Of a stretch of DNA of 64,000 bases, positions 19,001-26,744 are shown piece by piece. The stretch covers positions 1-64,000 of the forward strand of contig DAOPZC010000013.1 of NCBI GenBank assembly GCA_035353175.1, written 5' to 3'. Origin of the DNA: DAOPZC01 sp035353175 (GTDB taxonomy: Bacteria; Verrucomicrobiota; Kiritimatiellia; RFP12; UBA1067). The notes beneath the pieces are model-generated. The model saw only the letters and a list, made by a program, of their open reading frames with translations. It was not told where the DNA came from and ran no database searches. The first letter of the stretch is position 1. The number at the start of each line of letters is the position of its first letter. A program made the translations under genes and the position numbers.

Positions 19001-22000
19001 CCGCCGTCACGCTGGCGCGCTTCGACCGCCTCCTGCCGATCACCGGAAAGGGCTACGAGTGGGACAATCCCGGTGCGCGCGTCCGCTTCCGCACAGACGC
19101 CACGAACGTGCTGGCCTCGCTCTACTACAACGAGCTGCACGTATCCGCCAGCGCCCGCAACAGCCGGGGCCTGTATCGCGTCGATGGCCAGACCAATGCG
19201 CTGTGGGCCTTCCAGACCGTTTCCACCACCACGGTCCGCACGCAAGAGCTCATCACGGTGTCGATGGCCGTGCCGCCGGGCGGCGGCTATCACGACTACG
19301 AGCTGGTGCTGCCGTACGGGGATTCGGTCGACTTCCACGGTCTCCAGGTCAATCCGGACGCGCTGTTCGAAGCTCCCTCCGACCGCTCCGCCACGCGCTA
19401 CCTCGCCTACGGCGACTCGATCACGCATGGCTTCACGGCGAGCGACATCGGCGGCGGATACGCGTTCCGCGTCGCGGAAGCGAAGGGCTGGCAGCTCGTC
19501 AACATGGGCTACGGCGGACGCGCCTCTACCATCGCAGACGGCACTGTTGTGGGCGCGCAGGGCGCCGACGTGATCACCGTGCTGATCGGCGTCAACGACT
19601 GGCAGGGGGGCGTGGCGCTGGCGACGTACAGCAACCGGCTAGACGGCTTCCTCGCGAACCTGCGGGCGCTGCAGCCGACCGTGCCGGTCTATCTGCTGAC
19701 CCCGCTCTGGGTAGACGCTTCGTGGGACCCGGCGGCCGACATCGCGCCGCTCGAGTCCTACCGCCAGATCGTGCGCGACGTGGCGGCGGCGCGGAGCGAT
19801 TTGAATCTGCACGTGGTCGAAGGCCCGGAGCTGATCGACCCCAGCGTCGTCTACTTCGACGCCGTCCGCGTGCATCCGAACGACGCCGGCTTCGCCCAGA
19901 TGTCCGCGCGGCTGGCCGCGCAGATGGCGGCCACGCAGCAAGGCGCCGCGCTCAAGTCGTGGCTGGGCGGGAGCGCCGCCAGCTGGAGCGACGCGTCGGC
20001 GTGGACGCCCGCCGGGGTGCCGCTCGCGTCCGAGCCGGTGTCCGTCAGCAACTCGGCGACCGCCACGCTCACGGTTCCGGGCGGAACCGCCGCCGCGGCC
20101 GCCTCGCTCGCCTTCGACAATGCGAGCGGCAAAAACGCCACGCTCGCCATCGCCGACGGCGCCCGCCTCACGGTCGGGGGAGCGGTCACGGATGGGGGCG
20201 CGGGAAGCGCGACGGTGACCGTCGCCAACGCCACGCCCACGAACGCGGCCACGGCGCTGACCGCCGCGTCCTTGGCGGCGAGCACCTTGGCGCTGACCTC
20301 AGCGGCGGCCGCCGACCAGTATCTGACGACCGGCTTCGATCTGGCGCTGGCGGTGCAGCTCCAGCTGGGCGTCGGCGCCGTGAACCAGAACATCATCTAT
20401 CGCCAGACGAACGGGACGGTCAGCATTGCCAATTCGGACTACGGCCTCTGCCTGCTGGAGGGTTATGTCGCGCCGACGTCGGGGGTCCAGACGTATGTCC
20501 TCGCGGGCGGCACGCTCAAGGCCGACCGCATCGGCGTCGCCAACGGCAACGGCAACAACGGCGGCGCGATCAACGTCGAGCGCTACGCCGGCAACGGAGA
20601 GCTGGCGTTCGAGAGCGGGACCCTCGCGACCCGCCTGGACAACGGCAGCGTCTGGATCGAGAACGGGAGCGCCTTTGAGACCTATAACGGGACCACGGTG
20701 AAAGCTAAGGACATGCAGCGCAACACCAGCAAGCCTGTATCGATCCTGCTGGCCCAATCCGGCACGCACACGTTCAGGGCCGACGGGAGCGGCGGTCGGA
20801 TTGTGGTCTCGCCTTCCGCGCGGCTGACGGACAAGGCGGGCGAAGCCGGCACGCTCGTCAAAGCGGGGCAGGGCGCGCTGGTGCTGACCGGCGGCGGCCG
20901 GTCGGCGACGAACGATTGGTCGGGCGACACCGTGGTCAGCCAAGGCGTGGTCCGGGTTGACTACAGCCTGCTGGGCGGCGCGCCGGGCAGCCTGGACCTT
21001 CGCGACGCCTACAGCCCCAGGTCCCGGCTGGTGCTCGCCGGCGGCGGGTTCGAACTCGTGGGCCGCGGGAGCGCGACCAACGGCGCGTTTTCCGGCGTGA
21101 CGGTGACCAGCGGCGGCGGCTTCGCCGAATCCTACACGTTCGCGGTGCCGGCGACCAACGGACTCGTGGTGGGGCAGACCGTGGCCAATCCCTTTCTCCC
21201 CGCCGGAACCTACATCCGCCGGCTACTGAGCGGCACGTCGATCGCGCTGAGCCACATGAGCACCAGCACGGTGGCCCAGGCCGGGCAGCGGCTGGATTTC
21301 GGCGCGGCCACGTTCGGCAGCGTGCAGACGGTCAGCAACGTCGAGTTCGCGGCCGCTTCATCAACGGTCGGCGTGACGCCGGCCGGCACCGACACTCGGC
21401 TGACGTTCGTCAACACCTCCGGGGCCGGAGGCCTGCTCAAAACCGGCGCCGGCACGCTCCGGCTCGCGGGGACGGTCGGCCATGCAGGGTCGAACGTGGT
21501 CAGCGCGGGGACGCTGGACCTCGCCAGCCCAGTCGCGAATCTGCTGACCAACGCGGTTGCGGGCTCCGGCGTATTCCGCCACACCGGGCCGGGGACGACC
21601 GTCATCGATGCGGCGGCGGCCAACCTCAACAGCTTCGCCGGCGCGGTCGTCGTCGACGGCGGCACGCTGCAGCACGGGACCGCCAACAACAATCAGCGGC
21701 GCGGGCTTTCGTCGGCCGCCTCCTACACGGTCAACGCGGGGGGCACGATGGTGACGACGCGCGACGCGATGCGCGACGGCGTGCCGGTCAGCCTGAACGG
21801 CGGCACGCTCGCGATGCTGAAGGGCTTTCAGTGCCTGGGGCCGCTGACGCTGAACGGCGGCGCGCTGGTGACGGGGCCCGGGCAAGGCGGGCCCTATCAG
21901 GCCTTCGCGCTGGGCGCGGACGTCGCCGTGACGGGCGGCGTACCCTCGGTGATCCGCGCCGAGCCCGGGCTCTACAACGGCGTGCATTTGACGTACAACC

Positions 22001-22593
22001 TGCTGACGGCCGGACGGAACACGTTCCGCGTCGATGATGTCACGGGCAGCGCGGAAGCCGATCTGACCGTTACGGCCACGCTGCTCGACAGCTCGCACAC
22101 CACGACGAATGCGGGCTTGGTCAAGACGGGCGCGGGCACGCTGGTGTTGGCTGGTGGCGCCCACACCTACCACGGCGCGACCGTGGTCAGCAACGGCACG
22201 CTGCTGGTCGGCAGCGGCGGCGTCAGCAACTCGGCGGTGACGGTGGTGTCCGGCGCGGCGTTCGGCACGGCCGACGCCGCGACCGCGAGCGTCGCCGCGC
22301 TGTCGCTGGAAGAGGGGGCTTCGGTCGTGTGGCGCTACGACGGGGCGTCGGGGACGGCAGGACGCATCGCAGTGGCCGGCACGCTGACCCTGCCGGCGTC
22401 CGGCACGCTCGCCGTCGTGGGCGCGGGGTTCCTGCGCTCCGGCCACGTGGTGCTGAGCGCCGGCGCGCTCGCGGGGGCCACGGATCTCGCAGGCTGGAGC
22501 GTGTCCGGCGCTCCGGCCGGCGCCCGCCTGGCGATTGTGGGGAACGAGGTGCGGCTCCCCGTGTGCCGCGGTACACGGCTCTTGATGAAATGA
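16084..22593 (+). CDS. Giant exported multidomain esterase with beta-helix repeats (2,169 residues)
   Basis: The start at 16084 is chosen because it follows an AAGGGG site, begins a signal peptide (residues 1-40, ending ARGA) and lies downstream of the promoter. Domains in order: an alpha/beta hydrolase (about 45-290, GFSLGG with Ser157); a jelly-roll module (from about 405, NLLANGDFSQW); a LamG/concanavalin-like domain (about 695-940, ending GVIDEFRLTTRALTAGE); a CE2-like jelly roll plus SGNH hydrolase (about 945-1285, YGDSITHGF with Ser1112, IGVNDW, and HPND with His1264); then a long beta-helix to the C-terminus with autotransporter-associated repeats (KTGAGTLRLAG, KTGAGTLVLAG). No C-terminal autotransporter barrel is visible, so it is not a classical type V protein. 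Two unrelated esterase folds on one surface or secreted chain suggest removal of acyl groups from a decorated glycan. Confidence 0.85.
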   Translation: MRLGSLNGTGAGLRVKRSIGGFLGRVRLAGLGLLAAFTAARGATVNFQASWTNAYGQKTADYRIYCPPASDVPRIRGVIFLYPGSGGDWRFRADDTAFREAARSLGCALVGAGSNAGFTSITEAEARASVEAILAAAATASGHPEIVNAPLLFTGFSLGGFVSTEMANDVRERVVACAPQRGYSAFNSSMPAATRQVPVLFMPGSLDTNPLTSPSVADSVFDVWRSEGGLSAYAMDWLAGHDTFVNQGWSLAWVWMAECLALRLPSGTVPSLEPGNPVVLQDIPLASGWLGSRPYTTSAIGLDYSVHVDIAPYASYKGTVGSASWLPNEAVARAYQAQTSYDGVTTRGEIPLQGPVAIVGAAKPSSTIQPGQTNPPQLAVLPVGEPFDIEVDPRGFGREEVTLASQNLLANGDFSQWSSGLPTGWTCGNTAMISQGPDLSDAGGSAVIRDKASLSQTFTPVATNFQLRFTFTVNLTPGSNTWNQPLLINLYQANQATNASSPWLTFRFTAGDVAAGPFTASAFTNNSSTVQLSSTPVTGSTYDVGAGAFTGGPFAYEFVLNYTASNDSYSLSYGPAGGTLFSTGALRLFRNPTNPAFGGLQSLQFYAYVNGAALDGARLSVIESQTQPITSVTYYDGAELLGVQTEPGPEGWKLSHTLDTRGIHGLTVVAEDPFGTRSSAYRTVVAAEAVPSGVTHYRFERSPGFKADQYELLNLTSNATSGAGPQQVALGAAAAGSAFPRRFDFGDGTNAHAASFSAAKGDVFTCADSPLLPSDTTPFTVEAFVNLTTSGAGGTFRTIAAHGTGSTGSTLSWQLVVTGEGSGQGPRRLVLQFCGSASGALDTINSGFELQTNVDYYVAASFTPTNTSASGITFYFKDLTAGGALQSSNRTHTQTSITNATSSFAVGNRYDRGTGWDGVIDEFRLTTRALTAGELLVSAVPAPVVPGWVAPDDTRIAYSDYVRKSLVAAPFDAAVTLARFDRLLPITGKGYEWDNPGARVRFRTDATNVLASLYYNELHVSASARNSRGLYRVDGQTNALWAFQTVSTTTVRTQELITVSMAVPPGGGYHDYELVLPYGDSVDFHGLQVNPDALFEAPSDRSATRYLAYGDSITHGFTASDIGGGYAFRVAEAKGWQLVNMGYGGRASTIADGTVVGAQGADVITVLIGVNDWQGGVALATYSNRLDGFLANLRALQPTVPVYLLTPLWVDASWDPAADIAPLESYRQIVRDVAAARSDLNLHVVEGPELIDPSVVYFDAVRVHPNDAGFAQMSARLAAQMAATQQGAALKSWLGGSAASWSDASAWTPAGVPLASEPVSVSNSATATLTVPGGTAAAAASLAFDNASGKNATLAIADGARLTVGGAVTDGGAGSATVTVANATPTNAATALTAASLAASTLALTSAAAADQYLTTGFDLALAVQLQLGVGAVNQNIIYRQTNGTVSIANSDYGLCLLEGYVAPTSGVQTYVLAGGTLKADRIGVANGNGNNGGAINVERYAGNGELAFESGTLATRLDNGSVWIENGSAFETYNGTTVKAKDMQRNTSKPVSILLAQSGTHTFRADGSGGRIVVSPSARLTDKAGEAGTLVKAGQGALVLTGGGRSATNDWSGDTVVSQGVVRVDYSLLGGAPGSLDLRDAYSPRSRLVLAGGGFELVGRGSATNGAFSGVTVTSGGGFAESYTFAVPATNGLVVGQTVANPFLPAGTYIRRLLSGTSIALSHMSTSTVAQAGQRLDFGAATFGSVQTVSNVEFAAASSTVGVTPAGTDTRLTFVNTSGAGGLLKTGAGTLRLAGTVGHAGSNVVSAGTLDLASPVANLLTNAVAGSGVFRHTGPGTTVIDAAAANLNSFAGAVVVDGGTLQHGTANNNQRRGLSSAASYTVNAGGTMVTTRDAMRDGVPVSLNGGTLAMLKGFQCLGPLTLNGGALVTGPGQGGPYQAFALGADVAVTGGVPSVIRAEPGLYNGVHLTYNLLTAGRNTFRVDDVTGSAEADLTVTATLLDSSHTTTNAGLVKTGAGTLVLAGGAHTYHGATVVSNGTLLVGSGGVSNSAVTVVSGAAFGTADAATASVAALSLEEGASVVWRYDGASGTAGRIAVAGTLTLPASGTLAVVGAGFLRSGHVVLSAGALAGATDLAGWSVSGAPAGARLAIVGNEVRLPVCRGTRLLMK

Positions 22594-22609
22594 GGCGAGG
22601 GCGCCCGAT

Positions 22610-22674
22610 GCGCAAAAAGTCGAAAAATGATACGTAAAGAGCAGATCGACAGTGCGGCCGTCAGAATTTATACT
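22610..22674 (+). promoter_or_regulatory. Conserved activator/promoter module, copy 4
   Basis: CGCAAA at 22611 and CGTAAA at 22633 are direct repeats 22 bp apart. TCGACA at 22646-22651 starts 13 bp after the second, and TATACT at 22669-22674 follows a 17-bp spacer, the best -10 match of the four. It begins 16 bases after the giant gene's stop and heads the unit 22733-29531. Confidence 0.88.
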
Positions 22675-22732
22675 GAAGACAAACGGAAGGAAACATATCG
22701 CGAGTTGCGGGCGCCGTACAAAGGAGGTTGCA

Positions 22733-25700
22733 GTGAGAGATCAGATGACGTTGGGACTCTTGTTCGGACTGTCTCTGTGTGCCGTGGGTGCCGGGCAGGC
22801 ACAGACCACGTTTTTTGCGGTGTCGCAGGACGCCTTTTATCAATCGCTCACGAACGCTGCCGCCTATGAGCGCCCTTTGCTCGATAATGCGCTGCGGGTT
22901 TCTGGAGGGGGAACGGTCGGACTGCGGAACCCCCGTATGCCGCGAGCCACGCTGGAGGTGATTCAAGGCGGTGTTGCGGTCTCCTTGACGAACGCGTTCG
23001 TGCCGCCCGCGCTGCCCGCCGCTCTGCAGCAGAAGGTCGCATTCTGGGTGGACGCCAACACCAACGTGGTGGTGGACGGCGACGGCAAAGTCTCGCGCTG
23101 GCACGACGTGCGCGAAAGCTCGGTGGAAGCGCAGCCCTATCGTTACATGATGGCCACCAATGCGGAGGTGGCGCGGCAGCCCGCGTGGGTCAGCGACGCC
23201 TCCTTGGGCGGCAAGCGCTATCTGGACTTCGGGTACTGGGGACACCAGGACACCAACGTGAATTCGCGCTGGCTGTTCTGGGCGGGGACCAACGGCCTGG
23301 AGAAGACGCTGGACTTGCGCTCGGTCTTCATCGTCTTCGGCTCGCACAACGGCAACACGATGGGCGGCGGCATCATGCTGATTCAGAACTCGACGATCCT
23401 GGCCGCGCCGACCGCGCCGTTCGCGGGCGGCAGCTCGGCCCTGTGGATCAACTCCGCCAACGTGATCGCGGACGACGGCATCAACTATCTCGACCGCCAG
23501 ATGCGCGACGGCCGCAACCTGCAGATCTTCGACAAAGCCTACCACCTGGTCGAGTGTCTGACGCTTCAGGCCGCGAAGGCCAACACCTTCGCCAAAGACC
23601 GCATCTATCCCGGTTACTCGGGCGGCTCGCGCATCTGCGAGGGATTGTTTTTTACGGACGAGCTGGCGGAGGCCGAGCGGCTCCAAGTGCAGGACTACCT
23701 GTGGCACAAGTGGTTTTCGCGCAGCGGCGAGTCCTCGCTGGGCGCGTACCGGTTGGCGAACGCGAGTGCCGTCGAGTTTGCGTTGGGCACGAACGATGCG
23801 CAGACCGCGGTCTCGGGGGACGGCGCGGTCCGCAAGAGCGGCACGGGTACGCTGTTTCTGCAGAACGGCGGTAGCGATGCGTTCGACGGCACGGTCCGGC
23901 TGCAGGAAGGCAGTCTGCTGACGGCCGGCGAACCCTTCCTCTTCGATCTCGCTGAGGGCGGACAGACCGTCTATGCGCAGGACCTGTCGGTCAGCCGGAC
24001 GGCGGGCGAGGCGGGCAAAGTGGTGAAGACCGGCAGCGGCGAACTCGCCGTCGCCTCGGTGAACAACAGCGTGGACGCGATCGAGGTGGCGGCCGGCAGG
24101 CTGCGCCTGGCGACGCCGCGCGCAGCCGACGCGGTCCCGCTGGCGGACGCCGCCGTGAACGAGTGGAGCCTGGAAGGGACGCTGCCGAGCGGCGATTATG
24201 CGATGTACAAGAACGTCACCGTGGCCGGCTGGACCTTCACGCAGGATACCAACTACTACACCGGCGGGCACGCGGGCGTGGTCACAGAGCGGGCCACGGT
24301 GTTCAACGTGGTCACGGGCTCGGTTCCCCACGGCGCGGTCATGCTCTATCTGAACCGGGGCGCGGGCGAAACGTCCTTTACGCTGCCGCACGCGGGCCTG
24401 TACCGCCTGGAGTTCTATGCGGCGGCCCGCACGGGGAATCCCAACCTCTACATCGACATCTCGGTCGACGGCCAGGCGCTGGGCTCTATCATCACGATGT
24501 CGCCGGTTTTTTGGCGCTACGAGCTGCGGTTGCCCTTCCTGGCTGCGGGCGCACACACGGTCAAGTTCCAGGGCAACGCGCCGGGAACGGTCATGACGCG
24601 CGCGGCCTTTCTGGATGCGGTCCGCGTGGTCCCGATTGCGCTGTGTCAAACGGCGCCGGTCTTGGCGGCGGTGACCAACGGCGGGTTTGAACTGCCGGTC
24701 GCGATGCTTGAAGCGGGCGCCATCGTGACGAACGAGCCGGCGGGCACCGGCTGGAGCTACAGCGGGCTTTCCGGGATCGGGCGCATCCAGTCGCTCAACG
24801 CCAACCCGCGCCAGATGCCGCAGGCGGTGCCGGAGGGCATCGCAGCTGGCGTGCTGACCCAGAGCGGCAGCCTCCGGCAGACGGTGACGTTCCCCACGTC
24901 CGGGGTGTACCGGCTGAGCTTCTCCGCCGCGGCGCGCGGCGGGGCCGTGAACCACACGTTCCACGTGCTGCTCGGCGGCAAGCTGGTCCGTCCGGTGCAG
25001 ACGATCGACACGGCTTTCCGGCGCATCGACCTGACGCTTCCGCCGGTCCAGGCGGGCGAGGCGCTGGAACTGGCCTTCGAAGGCAAAGGGCTCTCCAACA
25101 CCGCGTCGCTGATCGACGACGTCGTGATCGAATGCGTCGGGGCCGACGAGTCCGTGGACGCCCTCAAGAACGGCAACTTCGAAGCGGTCACGTCCGTGTC
25201 GCCGCTGGTGACCACCAACTGGCTCTGCACCTCGCTGGCGGGCGTCATGACGAACAACAACCCGTGGACCGAGACCGTGCCCTACGGCACGTACATGGGG
25301 TATACCTCGATGACGCACTCCTTCTCTCAGACGGTGACGTTCGCCGAGAGCGGCAGCTACGCGCTGCGCTTCGTCACCAAGACGCGGGCGTCCTATCCGC
25401 TGCCGCAGTACCACGACTTCGAGGTCCGGTTCGGCGGCGCGCGGATCGGCCGGGTGATCAACATGGGCGGCGAGCTGCGGAGCTACGCGTTCGCGCTCCC
25501 CGAGGTGGAAGCGGGCGTGCCGTATGTGCTGCAGTTCAAAGGGCTGCAGACCAACGGCGCCACCACGCTCTCGCTGTACGACGAGGTTGTGATCGTGCCC
25601 GCACCGCAGCCGCGTCCGCGCCAGAGCTTGACGGGGCGCTTCCCGGAAACCACGGCGCTGGACGTTGCGGCCGGAGCGGGATTGGTGCTAGACTTCGACG

Positions 25701-25840
25701 GCTCGATCAGGGTGAAGAGCGTGCGGTATGCGGGGCAGACGGTCTCGGGGACGATCAGCGCCGCCACGCATCCCGAATTCGTGTCGGGGACCGGGGCGAT
25801 CGACTCGCCGGCCAAGGGAACGCTGATTGCGGTGCAGTGA
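22733..25840 (+). CDS. Exported LamG/jelly-roll protein with beta-strand repeats (1,035 residues)
   Basis: The GTG at 22733 is preferred because AGGAGG lies 5 bases before it; the next ATG (22745) is 17 bases from that site and the earlier frame extension overlaps the promoter. A signal peptide follows (MTLGLLFGLSLCAVGAGQAQ). The N-terminal half is a concanavalin/LamG-like domain (AFWVDANTNVVVDGDGKVSRWHD-type opening; FFTDELAEAERLQVQDYLWHK near its end). Two autotransporter-type strands follow (KSGTGTLFLQNGG, KTGSGELAVAS), then three homologous jelly-roll modules, each with an LPxAGxYRLxF-like strand and an LPxxxAGxxxxLxFxG strand: LPHAGLYRLEFYAAARTG, FPTSGVYRLSFSAAARGG and FAESGSYALRFVTKTRA. 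No catalytic motif is seen, so a carbohydrate-binding or scaffold role is likely. Confidence 0.78.
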   Translation: MRDQMTLGLLFGLSLCAVGAGQAQTTFFAVSQDAFYQSLTNAAAYERPLLDNALRVSGGGTVGLRNPRMPRATLEVIQGGVAVSLTNAFVPPALPAALQQKVAFWVDANTNVVVDGDGKVSRWHDVRESSVEAQPYRYMMATNAEVARQPAWVSDASLGGKRYLDFGYWGHQDTNVNSRWLFWAGTNGLEKTLDLRSVFIVFGSHNGNTMGGGIMLIQNSTILAAPTAPFAGGSSALWINSANVIADDGINYLDRQMRDGRNLQIFDKAYHLVECLTLQAAKANTFAKDRIYPGYSGGSRICEGLFFTDELAEAERLQVQDYLWHKWFSRSGESSLGAYRLANASAVEFALGTNDAQTAVSGDGAVRKSGTGTLFLQNGGSDAFDGTVRLQEGSLLTAGEPFLFDLAEGGQTVYAQDLSVSRTAGEAGKVVKTGSGELAVASVNNSVDAIEVAAGRLRLATPRAADAVPLADAAVNEWSLEGTLPSGDYAMYKNVTVAGWTFTQDTNYYTGGHAGVVTERATVFNVVTGSVPHGAVMLYLNRGAGETSFTLPHAGLYRLEFYAAARTGNPNLYIDISVDGQALGSIITMSPVFWRYELRLPFLAAGAHTVKFQGNAPGTVMTRAAFLDAVRVVPIALCQTAPVLAAVTNGGFELPVAMLEAGAIVTNEPAGTGWSYSGLSGIGRIQSLNANPRQMPQAVPEGIAAGVLTQSGSLRQTVTFPTSGVYRLSFSAAARGGAVNHTFHVLLGGKLVRPVQTIDTAFRRIDLTLPPVQAGEALELAFEGKGLSNTASLIDDVVIECVGADESVDALKNGNFEAVTSVSPLVTTNWLCTSLAGVMTNNNPWTETVPYGTYMGYTSMTHSFSQTVTFAESGSYALRFVTKTRASYPLPQYHDFEVRFGGARIGRVINMGGELRSYAFALPEVEAGVPYVLQFKGLQTNGATTLSLYDEVVIVPAPQPRPRQSLTGRFPETTALDVAAGAGLVLDFDGSIRVKSVRYAGQTVSGTISAATHPEFVSGTGAIDSPAKGTLIAVQ

Positions 25841-25857
25841 CGCGCGGGGGGAAGAGG

Positions 25858-26706
25858 ATGAGCGCAGGAGTTCATAGAATGTTGGGGGGATGGGCCGGAG
25901 CCGTTGCGGCGCTGGCGCTGGCGTTGGACGCCGGCGCGGTGCAGGTGGTCTCCAACCTCGTCTACAAAGCGTCGGCCGGAGCCGCCGGGCTCGGCAACCT
26001 GTACCTGCCCGAGGCGTGCACGGCAGACACGCCCGTCGTCCTGGCGATCCACGGCGGCGGCTGGAGCGGCGGCGACCGCCACAGCTGGGCCGGCGTGGCG
26101 GAGTTCTTCTGCCGGGACCTCGGGTTCGCGGTCTTCAACATCGAGTACCGGCTGACCGGGGCCGGGCCGTGGCCGCTGTGCGGCAACGACTGTCTGGCGG
26201 CGGCGATCTATCTGTTCGGCGACGACTTCAAGAAACGCTCGGGCATCGACGGCCGGAAGATCTGGGTCTGCGGCGGTTCCGCCGGCGGCCATCTCGCGCT
26301 CTGGACCGGGCTGAGCCTGCCGCCGGAGCGCGTGGCCGGCATCGTCTCGATCTCGGGCATCGGCGACCTCGCGCCCGACGCCCGGGCCAACCCCGGGCGC
26401 TATGTCGGGCTGTTCGGTCACGCGCCGACAGAGGCTGAGCTGGCCGCCGCGTCGCCGCTCTCGCGGGTGACGTCCAAGGCTCCGCCGATCTTGTGCACGC
26501 ACGCGAAGATCGACACAGTGGTGCCCGTCGCGGCACAGGAGCGTCTGGTGGAAGCTTGTCGTGCGGCCGGAACGACGGCCGTGCTCTACACGTACGCGCC
26601 GCGGGACAAGGGCCATTCGATCTGGCGGCCGGGGAGCAATCCCCATCGGCTGTTCCCAGACATCGAGGCGGCGATCGTGAAATTCGTGAACGCTGTGTCA
26701 AAATGA
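25858..26706 (+). CDS. Exported alpha/beta hydrolase (acetyl-esterase/BD-FAE-like)
   Basis: This 282-residue single-domain protein has an N-terminal hydrophobic signal (AGAVAALALALDAGA). The hydrolase signatures are AIHGGGWSGGD (oxyanion HGGG), CGGSAGGHLALW (GxSxG nucleophile), THAKIDTVVPV (acid) and RDKGHSIW (catalytic His). This is the arrangement of esterase/lipase-type enzymes that remove acetyl or feruloyl groups. The ATG at 25858 has a GGGGGGAAGAGG ribosome site immediately upstream and starts 17 bases after the preceding stop, so it is in the operon of promoter module copy 4. With the esterase domains of the giant protein, it adds to a deacylation set acting alongside the GH106 enzyme. 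Confidence 0.87.
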   Translation: MSAGVHRMLGGWAGAVAALALALDAGAVQVVSNLVYKASAGAAGLGNLYLPEACTADTPVVLAIHGGGWSGGDRHSWAGVAEFFCRDLGFAVFNIEYRLTGAGPWPLCGNDCLAAAIYLFGDDFKKRSGIDGRKIWVCGGSAGGHLALWTGLSLPPERVAGIVSISGIGDLAPDARANPGRYVGLFGHAPTEAELAAASPLSRVTSKAPPILCTHAKIDTVVPVAAQERLVEACRAAGTTAVLYTYAPRDKGHSIWRPGSNPHRLFPDIEAAIVKFVNAVSK

Positions 26707-26744
26707 CCGGAAACACAAACGGGGTGATGAGGAGGGGGCAAGAA

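Noticed and set aside
22661..25414. A 917-codon open frame on the minus strand opposite the LamG protein gene
   Set aside because: It is an antisense shadow produced by high G+C third positions; it is Arg/His/Gln-rich with no domain and opposes a gene with signal peptide and ribosome site.
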